A DNA stretch of 64,000 nt. Origin: RBG-16-49-21 sp040768125 (lineage in GTDB: Bacteria > Spirochaetota > UBA4802 > UBA5550). A program made the translations under genes and the position numbers. Under the pieces are notes generated by a model. It saw only the letters and a list, made by a program, of their open reading frames with translations. It did no database searches and was not told the origin of the DNA. Positions 32,457-40,127 of the stretch are shown in pieces (positions within the stretch are counted from its first letter, which is position 1; every line of letters begins with the position of its first letter). Where the stretch lies: NCBI GenBank assembly GCA_040768125.1, contig JAXGNG010000004.1, positions 124,001 to 188,000 on the forward strand, given 5' to 3'.

Positions 32457-32992
32457 AGGAGGTCCTCCAGGCTGTTGATGCCGGCCTTTTTGAAATGGTC
32501 CATCAGCGTCCGCGACACCCTTTCGTGGCGGGTGCGCGCCTGCTTGTAGGAGAGGCCCAGGTGCCGCGCCGCCTCCCTGAGGGAGAAGCCGTGGACCGCC
32601 GTGAGATCGAAGAGGGCGCGCTCCATGTCGTCCACGGAGCCGTAGAGCCCGTCCAGGGCCTGCTGGATCACCAGGCGGGTGTCCCTGAATCCGTTCACGA
32701 AGCTCATGGTGACGTCTTCAAACATGGTTTCAATGTCGATGTCGTTCTTTCCCTTCTGTTTATAGTAATCGAAGACCACGAGGCGGAGGGCGCCGAAGAG
32801 CCATTTCCGCGGATTATCGATCTCGTCGAGCTTCCGGTAGAAGCGGACGAAGACCTCCTGGCAAATGTCCTCGGCGTCGTGGTAGTTGCCGACCTTCGAA
32901 CGCACGGAACTGAAGACAACGGAATAATAGGCGTTGTAGTGTTCAGAGAAGCGCTCGGTTTTGTTGTCGGACAGTTCCCTGGTAAGCGGCAC
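32453..32992 (-). CDS. ECF (group 4) RNA polymerase sigma factor
   Basis: 179 residues from a GTG start with AAGGAG 8 nt upstream. Region 2 (about 15-80) has DAEDICQEVFVRFYRKLDEIDNPRKWLFGAL. Region 4 (about 118-170) has FSLREAARHLGLSYKQARTRHERVSRTL, a helix-turn-helix for the -35 site. ECF factors direct transcription of envelope or stress genes. It is translationally coupled to the FecR-like membrane protein. The surface-protein genes next door are candidate targets, but no shared promoter motif could be confirmed. Confidence 0.9.
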   Translation of the reverse strand: MPLTRELSDNKTERFSEHYNAYYSVVFSSVRSKVGNYHDAEDICQEVFVRFYRKLDEIDNPRKWLFGALRLVVFDYYKQKGKNDIDIETMFEDVTMSFVNGFRDTRLVIQQALDGLYGSVDDMERALFDLTAVHGFSLREAARHLGLSYKQARTRHERVSRTLMDHFKKAGINSLEDLL

Positions 32993-33082
32993 TTCCCTGG
33001 CTCCTTGAAGATATAGTAGCCCACAGCGGCGGATTGTGCCCCATTTTTTATCATCGTGATGAAAATAACAACTACTATTTAC

Positions 33083-33225
33083 GGCGGGTTGAAACCCGCC
33101 GCTATTGCCCGGCGTTCGCGTCGGGTTGAAACCCGCCGCTATTGCCCGGCGTTCGCGTTGGGTTGAAACCCGCCGCTATTGCCCGGCGTTCGCGCCGGGT
33201 TAAAACCGGCGCTATCGTGCGGCGT
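33083..33225. repeat. 37-bp tandem palindromic repeat array (4 units)
   Basis: Each unit contains GGGTTGAAACCCGCCGCTAT and then GCCCGGCGTTCGCG. Unit starts (GGG) are at 33086, 33123, 33160 and 33197, an exact 37-bp period. GGCGGGTT/AACCCGCC makes an 8-bp hairpin with a 2-nt loop (33083-33100). The fourth unit has drifted to GGGTTAAAACCGGC and is the copy matching 26802-26836. No spacers exist, so it is not a CRISPR. Confidence 0.9.
33192..33225. repeat. 34-bp palindromic repeat, right copy
   Basis: GCGCCGGGTTAAAACCGGCG...GCGGCGT, same orientation as 26802-26836 with one T fewer. It forms the end of the 37-bp array and directly precedes the permease promoter. Confidence 0.85.
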
Positions 33226-33232
33226 TTTTCTA

Positions 33233-33260
33233 TTGACACGCGCCGTATAACAGGTATAGA
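33233..33260 (+). promoter_or_regulatory. Promoter of the permease, giving a probably leaderless mRNA
   Basis: TTGACA (33233-33238), 16 nt, TATAGA (33255-33260). The ATG at 33268 lies 7 nt after the -10, where transcription should start, and no Shine-Dalgarno is visible. Confidence 0.55.
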
Positions 33261-33267
33261 TGTGAAC

Positions 33268-34629
33268 ATGGGAATCGACGGGTTGAAGCGCGTCCTGGGG
33301 CTGCCCGCGGTGGCATTCATCGCCGTGGGCATGACCATCGGCGGCGGGATCTTCGTGTTCACGGGGATCGTGCTCAAAATTACCGGGCCCGCGCTTCCCC
33401 TGGCCTTCGCCCTGGCGGTTGTTCCTGTTTTCATGAGCATGCTGCCCCTGGCCATGCTGGGCTCCGCATTTCCCGTCACGGGGGGCAACTACGTCTACCC
33501 GAGCCGCATGGTGTCGCCCCGCCTGGCCTTCACGGGGATTTGGATCTACGCCCTGGCCACCTTCTTCGGCCAGATCCCCCTCTACAGTATCGCCTGCGCG
33601 CGCTACGCCGCGGTGATCCTGCCGGGACTCCCCGAGGTCCCCTTCGCCGCGGGGCTCGTCACCTTTTTCTGCGTCATTAACCTCCTGGGCGTGCGGCCCG
33701 CGGCGCAGATCCAGGCCGTCATGGTTATCCTCCTCATCGCGGCCCTGGTCTATTTTTCCACCAGCGGACTCGCGGAGATACGGCCGGGGAATTTCGAGGG
33801 CCTCCTGGGCCAGGGGGCCGGGAGCCTTCTCCTCGGTACGGCCCTGCTCACCTTCACCTACCTCGGATCGAACGGCATCATCGAGCTCGGACAGGAGATA
33901 AAGGACCCGGGCAGGGTGATTCCCCGGGCCTACTTCGTCGCCTTCCCCGTCATCACGATCATATACCTCCTCGTGTCCATGGCCGTGGTAAACGCCATGC
34001 CTTGGCGCTCACTCGAGGGCGCGAAGGAGCCCCTCATCGAGATAGGGCGGGCCACCATGGGGCGGGGGGGGCTCGTCTTTTTCGTCATAGGCGGGGCGGT
34101 CCTGGCCCTCACCACGACGTTGAACGCCCTTTTCATGCTGGCCACCAAGTCGATCATGATGATCACCAGGGACGGGCTTCTCCCCGCGTCCCTGGGGCGG
34201 GTCAATGCCCGGTTCGGCACGCCCCATATCCTTCTTATCGCGATCTGGGCCATATCCATGATAGGTGTCTTCTCGGGCCTCTCCCTGGAAACTTTTGCCG
34301 CCTATGCCGCCATGGGAGGCATACTCATATTCGTGCCGGTCCTCGTCGCCTCCATGGTATTTCCGCGCCGCTACCCCGAGGCGTACCGCCGGGCGCCTTT
34401 CCGCCTCTGGGGGTTCTGGCGTTACGCATGCCCCGTCGTGGGTATACTCGTGGGAATTTTCTTCTGCGTCGCGATCCTGGCGGACCTGGGGGACGCGGCG
34501 CGGGTGGCGCCCTTTCTTCTTTTTATTGTGTCGGGCCTGGTCTACTACGAGGCGCGTCGGCGCTGGCTGCGGCGACGGGGCGTGGACATCGAGGAAAACA
34601 TTACCAATGACAGGGGAATGATGTCATGA
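33268..34629 (+). CDS. APC-family amino-acid permease
   Basis: 453 residues with about 12 hydrophobic segments. The start at ATG 33268 is chosen because the conserved first helix (FIAVGMTIGGGIFVFTG, containing the substrate-binding G-x-G-I-F unwound segment) begins shortly after. It should import or exchange amino acids across the inner membrane. Its stop overlaps the start of a PLP enzyme gene by 4 nt, followed after 19 bp by an M28 peptidase gene, so the three form an amino-acid and peptide use operon. The promoter lies right at the array of 37-bp repeats. Confidence 0.88.
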   Translation: MGIDGLKRVLGLPAVAFIAVGMTIGGGIFVFTGIVLKITGPALPLAFALAVVPVFMSMLPLAMLGSAFPVTGGNYVYPSRMVSPRLAFTGIWIYALATFFGQIPLYSIACARYAAVILPGLPEVPFAAGLVTFFCVINLLGVRPAAQIQAVMVILLIAALVYFSTSGLAEIRPGNFEGLLGQGAGSLLLGTALLTFTYLGSNGIIELGQEIKDPGRVIPRAYFVAFPVITIIYLLVSMAVVNAMPWRSLEGAKEPLIEIGRATMGRGGLVFFVIGGAVLALTTTLNALFMLATKSIMMITRDGLLPASLGRVNARFGTPHILLIAIWAISMIGVFSGLSLETFAAYAAMGGILIFVPVLVASMVFPRRYPEAYRRAPFRLWGFWRYACPVVGILVGIFFCVAILADLGDAARVAPFLLFIVSGLVYYEARRRWLRRRGVDIEENITNDRGMMS

Positions 34630-35735
34630 TGGAGCAGGGCGCGATGGGCGATTACACGAAGGACGAAAAAGCGAGTATTCCCCTCTCCGCGCGCTTTCCC
34701 GACCTGGAGGGGCGACTTCCCCGCATTCCCCTGGGGAATTTCCCCACCCCCGTGGAACGCCTGGCACACCTGGGCCATGGGAATCTCTGGATCAAGCGCG
34801 ACGACCTCACCTCGGATATATACGGGGGGAACAAGGTGCGGAAGCTCGAGTTCCTCCTGGGGGACGCCCTGCGGCGCCGCTGCCGGAAGATCATTACCAT
34901 GGGGGGCATCGGGACCAACCATGGCCTGGCCACGGCGATCTACGCGCACCGGGAGGGCCTGGCCTGCCGGCTCATCCTCTTTCCCCAGCCCGTGAACGAT
35001 CACGTGCGCCGCAACATGCTCCTCTTCTGTAAATACGGCGCGGAGCTCAGGTGCCGGAAGGGACCCCTGTCCGCCGGCGCATGGCTTTTACTTGCCGAGC
35101 GGCTTCTCAACCCCCGGGGCTACATCCTCGAGGCCGGGGGATCGTCCCCCGTGGGGACCCTGGGCTTCGTGAACGCCATGCTGGAGCTGAAGGACCAGGT
35201 CGACGCCGGGCTGCTCCCGGAGCCCCGCTACGTCATCTGCCCCGTTGGGTCCAACGGCACCATGGCGGGGCTCTCCCTGGGGGCGCTCCTGGCGGGGCTT
35301 GACACCACCGTCGTGGGGGTCCGCGTCACCATGGAGAGGCTCGGCCTCGTGGAGCTGTCATCGGCGAAGGCAGTGGAGCGCCTCATGACGCGTACCCTGG
35401 CGCTGTTGCGCCAGCGCTCGGCAATGATCCCCAGGGTCGCCATCCCTCCCCAGCGGATACTCGGAGACTACCTGGGCGACGGCTACGGCTGCGCCACGGA
35501 CAAATGCCTCCGTGCCATGGAGCTCCTGCGCGATCGCGAGGGGATAGCCCTGGACCCCACCTACACCGGCAAGGCCGCGGCGGCCCTCCTCGATTTCATC
35601 GCGGAGCCTGGGCACGCGAAGGAGCCGGTGCTCTACTGGCACACCTACAGTTCCGCGGACCTCGCGGAGCGCCTCCGGGGCCTTGACTGCGGGATGCTTC
35701 CCCCGGACCTGAGGCGCCTCTACGAGGGGGGATAA
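34626..35735 (+). CDS. PLP enzyme, D-cysteine desulfhydrase/ACC deaminase family
   Basis: 369 residues. LWIKRDDLTSDIYGGNKVRKLEFLL contains the PLP-binding Lys (GGNKVRKLE), the hallmark of the ACC deaminase/D-cysteine desulfhydrase group. TMGGIGTNHGLATAIYA follows, and a phosphate-binding CPVGSNGTMAGLSLGA near 215. The reaction is breakdown of a D- or cyclic amino acid to ammonia and a keto acid. The start overlaps the permease stop (34626-34629). Which amino acid is used cannot be told from sequence. Confidence 0.87.
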   Translation: MMEQGAMGDYTKDEKASIPLSARFPDLEGRLPRIPLGNFPTPVERLAHLGHGNLWIKRDDLTSDIYGGNKVRKLEFLLGDALRRRCRKIITMGGIGTNHGLATAIYAHREGLACRLILFPQPVNDHVRRNMLLFCKYGAELRCRKGPLSAGAWLLLAERLLNPRGYILEAGGSSPVGTLGFVNAMLELKDQVDAGLLPEPRYVICPVGSNGTMAGLSLGALLAGLDTTVVGVRVTMERLGLVELSSAKAVERLMTRTLALLRQRSAMIPRVAIPPQRILGDYLGDGYGCATDKCLRAMELLRDREGIALDPTYTGKAAAALLDFIAEPGHAKEPVLYWHTYSSADLAERLRGLDCGMLPPDLRRLYEGG

Positions 35736-35754
35736 CACTACCGGAGGCACGCCC

Positions 35755-36927
35755 ATGGACATGATGGCGCTTCTCGAAGAGATCGCCGTGCCGCGGCCCA
35801 ACCACTCCGACGCACTCGGGGAGACGGCGGAGCTCATCAAGGGGCTCCTGGCGTCATGGGGCATACCCTTCACGGTCCAGGAGTTTCCCCTCCGCCCGTA
35901 CATGATGCTCATCATGGGGATCGCGGTCCTGCTCCTGGCGGCGCTCCTGGCACTGGCGGTGTACCGGAAGAAGCCATGGATGGCCCTGTTCTGCGCCATG
36001 GCGATACCGCTCCTCCTGGTCGCGGAGTACGAGCTCTTTATCCCCGTTCTCTCCTGGATCATCCGGACCATCGGTGAGAATATCATCGTATCCTTCACCC
36101 CACCGGACCCGGTCCGGGAGCTGATTTTCGCCGCGCACTACGACTCCAAGACCGACTTCTGGGACCACATCCAGCGGGGCAGGGTCTATCAATTCATCCC
36201 CACGGCCTTCATCCTGGGGATCCTCCTCGCGGTTTTCACGTTTATCGTTAAGGGGAAAGCCGCACTGTCGCGGCGGCTCCCCCGGGCGATCAGCATGGCA
36301 CTGGCCGGACTCCTCGCGGCGTACATGGGCCTCCTCGCCCTGGGGTTCGGGGGCTTCGTCTTCATCCCCCGGGAGCGCTGGAGCCCCGGCGCCGTGGACA
36401 ACGGCGGCTCAGTGGTCTCCCTTCTCGCCCTGGCCAGGGACCTCCACGCGGGGCGCGTCGACGCCGGATCATCGAAGGTGACGATCCTTTTTACCTCCGG
36501 GGAGGAGGTGCTCCTCCAGGGGGCGCACCACTACGTGCGTGAGCATGTCGACGGATGGAAGAAGGATGGGGTCCCCCGCTTCCTGGTGAATCTCGAGCTG
36601 GCGGGGCAGGGGGGTAACCTCTTCTACGCCGGGAAATCAGGCGTGTTCATGCGGTACTATAGTGCCTCACCCGAACTTATCGGCAGGGCGGGGGCGGCAT
36701 GGAAGGCCCTCACGGGCCGCGGGCTTGATTCGGAGGAAAGGATCACCGACGATTCACAGCGCTTCATGGCCGCCGGGATTCCCTCCATCACCATCGGGCA
36801 CAACGGCAATCCCGGCCCGGGCATGGGGGGATTCCACTCCGCTGATGACAGCATGGAGCGGGTTGACCGGGAAAACCTGGAACTCATGCGGAGGGTCCTG
36901 GGGAAGATCATAGAGGGATTCAGGTAG
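35755..36927 (+). CDS. Membrane M28-family zinc peptidase
   Basis: 390 residues; GGAGG precedes the ATG. Zinc ligands are visible: AHYDSKTD (His/Asp), GAVDNGGS (bridging Asp), SGEE (catalytic and metal Glu pair) and GFHSADD (His). Hydrophobic helices lie at about 45-65, 74-95 and, between the ligand motifs, at 143-165 and 180-205. It is therefore an integral-membrane aminopeptidase-like protein with a membrane insert inside the peptidase domain. It probably trims peptides whose amino acids feed the upstream permease and PLP enzyme. Confidence 0.85.
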   Translation: MDMMALLEEIAVPRPNHSDALGETAELIKGLLASWGIPFTVQEFPLRPYMMLIMGIAVLLLAALLALAVYRKKPWMALFCAMAIPLLLVAEYELFIPVLSWIIRTIGENIIVSFTPPDPVRELIFAAHYDSKTDFWDHIQRGRVYQFIPTAFILGILLAVFTFIVKGKAALSRRLPRAISMALAGLLAAYMGLLALGFGGFVFIPRERWSPGAVDNGGSVVSLLALARDLHAGRVDAGSSKVTILFTSGEEVLLQGAHHYVREHVDGWKKDGVPRFLVNLELAGQGGNLFYAGKSGVFMRYYSASPELIGRAGAAWKALTGRGLDSEERITDDSQRFMAAGIPSITIGHNGNPGPGMGGFHSADDSMERVDRENLELMRRVLGKIIEGFR

Positions 36928-37128
36928 GATCGCTCCCGGCCCACCCTTCGTAAGGGGTGGAATCCCCTCTACTCGCGAGAAAGGGGGGTGGAAGGTGAGA
37001 ACCAAAACGATTCGCCACCGGGTGCGCCGGATTATTTCGCAACCAATTTCATGATTTCAGGTCATTGTCTGTGTGGCGGAAGCGGCTTGAGGTGATTACC
37101 TTGCCGCGAATATGGGGAGGAGCCTGGA

Positions 37129-37851
37129 ATGATGAAAAAACGGCTGCACTACACGATTTTCAACACCCCCGTGGTGAAGCATATCTTCAGGGGGCTTTCG
37201 CTCCTTCTCATGAAGGCCCTGGGCTGGCGCACCGAGGGCGCGCTTCCCGACATCCCCCGCTACGTCCTCATCGTGGCCCCCCATACCTCGAACTGGGACC
37301 TTCTCTTCGGCGCCGTCACCGCCTTCGCCCTGAGGCTTGACGTCTACTTCATGGCGAAGCACCAGCTCTTCCGCTTCCCCTTCGGTCCCCTCATGAGGTG
37401 GATCGGGGCGCTGCGGATCGACCGCCGTGTCCATGCCGACACCGTGAAGCACGCCGTGGAAACCTTCCGGGAGCATGAAAGGCTCGTGATTGCCGTGCCG
37501 CCCGAGGGAACGCGCGCCAGGGTGAAGCACTGGAAAACGGGGTTCTACTATATCGCCGCCGGGGCCGGGGTGCCCGTTGTAATGGCCTTTATCGATTACG
37601 GGAGGAAGACCGCCGGCGTGGGTCCCGTCCTCGTTCCCTCGGGAGACATCGATGCGGACATGCGTTCCGTCAGGAAGTTCTACGATGGTATCGCGGGGCG
37701 GTACCGCGACAAGACTTCGGCAGCGGCCCTGGCAGGCCATGGCGAGGCGGGCCGTGAACCGGCGTCATCTTCCCATGCCTTCACGATGATACCGTCGCGA
37801 ACCGGCCGGCGGTTAAGAGGCTTCGGCAGGAAAAGACGTCGAAGAATGTGA
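37129..37851 (+). CDS. 1-acylglycerol-3-phosphate acyltransferase-like (PlsC domain)
   Basis: 240 residues. APHTSNWDLLFG carries the HxxxxD catalytic motif and VPPEGTRARVKHWKTGFYYIA carries the second PlsC motif (xEGTR) with the typical following segment. The N-terminal part is hydrophobic. It should acylate lysophosphatidic acid or a related lipid at the inner membrane. The last 40 residues are Arg-rich and unlike the family, perhaps a divergent tail. Confidence 0.85.
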   Translation: MMKKRLHYTIFNTPVVKHIFRGLSLLLMKALGWRTEGALPDIPRYVLIVAPHTSNWDLLFGAVTAFALRLDVYFMAKHQLFRFPFGPLMRWIGALRIDRRVHADTVKHAVETFREHERLVIAVPPEGTRARVKHWKTGFYYIAAGAGVPVVMAFIDYGRKTAGVGPVLVPSGDIDADMRSVRKFYDGIAGRYRDKTSAAALAGHGEAGREPASSSHAFTMIPSRTGRRLRGFGRKRRRRM

Positions 37852-37860
37852 CGCATCACC

Positions 37861-38235
37861 TCATTTCATCACCAGCCTGACCCTGACGCCACGCTTCAGG
37901 TGCTCCACCCTCCTGTTGTTCACCGTCATGGGGCTTTTCTCCGCCGTAATCCGTAGTTCGACCCGCCGATCCTTCATGCTCACGAGCCTCCCCTCTGCGG
38001 CATGAAGCCATCCCGTGGTGTTCATGCCGAAAATATGCTTCGAGAAGAAGGTGTAGACATCGAAAGACGCGCCGGGAACAAGGTGGGCGGGGTCGTCCAT
38101 CAGTATCGTCACCACGGACCCCGATTTGTTCTGCACCACGCCGGTGCGTCCGGCTTCTTCCCCGGCGGCGAGGAGTACACCGAAGACGATAATGAGAAAT
38201 GTGGCGGCCGCGGCCGCTCCGCGAAGGTATGTCAT
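37861..38235 (-). CDS. Small exported protein of unknown function
   Basis: 124 residues. A signal peptide or membrane anchor (MTYLRGAAAAATFLIIVFGVLLAAG) is followed by about 95 residues of probable beta structure (GVVQNKSGSVVTILMDD, GASFDVYTFF, EGRLVSMKDRRVELRI, GVRVRLVMK). It reads like a small SH3- or OB-like envelope protein. It converges on the acyltransferase gene. No family was recognised. Confidence 0.55.
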   Translation of the reverse strand: MTYLRGAAAAATFLIIVFGVLLAAGEEAGRTGVVQNKSGSVVTILMDDPAHLVPGASFDVYTFFSKHIFGMNTTGWLHAAEGRLVSMKDRRVELRITAEKSPMTVNNRRVEHLKRGVRVRLVMK

Positions 38236-38405
38236 GTTAGTATCATTATCCAGGATTTTACTCTGGCCTCATCTTACGGCCAGGGGACGAAATGTGTTTA
38301 TCTGGGCCATCATGTGAAGAGAAAAGAGTTGTTTCAACACAAAAAGTACTGGTCTCAGTGTCTTCCGCCAACCCAGCGTAAAAAAAAATCGAAACCATGC
38401 GGGCC

Positions 38406-39176
38406 TTATTTCCGTGAAAAAAATTCCCCCAGGGCGGCGTTGAACTCACCGGGCTTTTCCCAGTTCACGGAGTGGCCGCACTCCCTGAGTATCGTGAGGG
38501 TGGAGCCCGGTATCCCCCGGTGAAGGGCTTCGCAGTTTTCGAAGGGCACCTTGTCGTCCCGGTCGCCGTGGAGCACCAGGGTCTCCGCCCGGACGTTCCC
38601 GAGCTCGTCCGTGAAGTCGACCTCGCCGATGCTCCTCGCCGCCCGGAGGAGCGTGTTCTTTCCCGCCCTTTCGTAAAAGGCGACGATGCGGCGTACCAGG
38701 TCAGGGTCGGGCTTTGCCATGCAGCTCTTCGCGAAGGGAACGGCGATGAGCCTCATCGGCACCAGGCGGGCCAGGGAAAGCTGGAGCCGCTCGCCAAGAG
38801 CGAGGCGCCTCTTCGCGAAGGTGGAGGCAAGAACCAGCTTTCTTACGTATTCCGGGTGATCCAGGGCGAATCGGAGGGCCACGCTCCCCCCCATGGAGTG
38901 TCCGGCCAGGAACACCTTTTCCCAGCCCAGGGCGTCAAGGAGGGCCCTGAGGTCTTCTGCGAACTGCTTGATGGTGTAGAGGGAATCGTCGGGGGATTTC
39001 GACGTGCGGCCGTGGCCCCGCTGGTCGTAGAGAAGGAGGGTGAAGCGCTTCGACAGCTCCCGCTGCTCCTCGTACATGGTACCGTCGGCCCCCCATCCGT
39101 GCACCAGGACCAGGGGCTCCCCGGAGCCGGTGATCTCGTGGTGGACGTCGATGCCGTTGACTGCGACGAATGACAT
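38406..39176 (-). CDS. Alpha/beta hydrolase
   Basis: 256 residues. LVHGWGADGTMYEEQ forms the oxyanion turn, YDQRGHGRT the second strand, and AGHSMGGSVALRFAL the nucleophile elbow (Ser about 98). A late Asp (HGDRDDKVPF) and His (ECGHSVNWEKP) complete the triad. It is a carboxylesterase- or haloperoxidase-like hydrolase whose natural substrate is unknown. It ends a minus-strand run with the lipoprotein at 39195-40076 and the acyl-CoA dehydrogenase, gaps 18 and 51 bp. Confidence 0.9.
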   Translation of the reverse strand: MSFVAVNGIDVHHEITGSGEPLVLVHGWGADGTMYEEQRELSKRFTLLLYDQRGHGRTSKSPDDSLYTIKQFAEDLRALLDALGWEKVFLAGHSMGGSVALRFALDHPEYVRKLVLASTFAKRRLALGERLQLSLARLVPMRLIAVPFAKSCMAKPDPDLVRRIVAFYERAGKNTLLRAARSIGEVDFTDELGNVRAETLVLHGDRDDKVPFENCEALHRGIPGSTLTILRECGHSVNWEKPGEFNAALGEFFSRK

Positions 39177-39194
39177 GGTCTCCCCCCTCAGGCC

Positions 39195-40076
39195 TTAATT
39201 GCCGTCCCTCGCGAGCATTTTTTTCGCCTCCCTCTGGAAGTAGACGTTCCAGGGGTAGGGGCTCTTCGCGCGATGGGGGTCCTGGGCCACGACCCACTCG
39301 AGGTCCTTCCGGTACGCCTCGCGGTCGCCGGTCCTGGCATGGAGGAGCCTGGCCCTGCTGAAGCGGACGTAGAGCCACCCGGCGCCGGCCTGGTCTGCCA
39401 TCTCGAAATACCGCGCGGCCTTGTCGAGATTGCCTCCCAGGAAGAAGGGGAGGGCCGCGTAGTATCCCGCGACGGCCGAGAGGGGATGGCCGCCCCCCCA
39501 TGTGGGGTTGATCTCCATCATGCTGTACACCATTTCCCTGTTTTTCGATGCCAGGGGCATGTTGAGGAGCTTCTCCAGGGGATTCATGCATTCCAGGTAG
39601 TACCATCCCAGCGAGGCGTACCAGTAGTACATGGCCTCGATCTCCCGGGCCGTAAGGTCATCGCTCGCCTCCCATACCGGGGCGCCGCTGTCGACGCGCT
39701 TTTTAAATGCGTCGTTGGTGTACATGCCCCGCTCGCAGTAACGCAAGGCCTTGATATAGCATTCCTTCTTTCCCTTCACTTCCGGCGTGTAGGCGACTCC
39801 CATGAGTATCCAGTAGCGCCCCAGGCTCCAGAGGGCCTCGTAATTCCAGGGGTCGCTCTCCAGGACGCGCTCGTAGGTGCTGATCAGGATCGCCAGTTTC
39901 TCCCGGTCGTCGGCCCGGGAGATTTCGCCGCGGGCCCGCGCGAGGAGCGCCGCGGTGCTCTCCCGCGCCGTGGCGTCCCTTACATCTTTCCAGCCCGGAG
40001 TCCACGAGAGGCACCCTGACGCCGACAGCGCGGCGGCGACGCATGCGGCTACGATGATCATTTTACGTTTCTTCAT
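39195..40076 (-). CDS. TatT-like (TRAP-associated) TPR lipoprotein
   Basis: 293 residues. The lipobox is ALSASGC (Cys about 22). The rest is helical with TPR-like segments (SLGRYWILMGVAY, YYAALPFFLGGNLDKAARYFEMA, RLLHARTGDREAYRKDLEW), which resembles TatT, the lipoprotein that pairs with TRAP transporters in Treponema. No TRAP subunit is encoded in this window, so the partner is elsewhere or different. It is located in the periplasm on a lipid anchor. Confidence 0.65.
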   Translation of the reverse strand: MKKRKMIIVAACVAAALSASGCLSWTPGWKDVRDATARESTAALLARARGEISRADDREKLAILISTYERVLESDPWNYEALWSLGRYWILMGVAYTPEVKGKKECYIKALRYCERGMYTNDAFKKRVDSGAPVWEASDDLTAREIEAMYYWYASLGWYYLECMNPLEKLLNMPLASKNREMVYSMMEINPTWGGGHPLSAVAGYYAALPFFLGGNLDKAARYFEMADQAGAGWLYVRFSRARLLHARTGDREAYRKDLEWVVAQDPHRAKSPYPWNVYFQREAKKMLARDGN

Positions 40077-40127
40077 GCGACGTGCCCTCCCGTGATGGAA
40101 CGCTGTATGCCGGCTGCAGGTCCCGGA

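Noticed and set aside
33083..33225. Possible CRISPR array
   Set aside because: The 37-bp units are directly adjacent with no unique spacers, and no cas genes are present. It is a tandem palindromic repeat.
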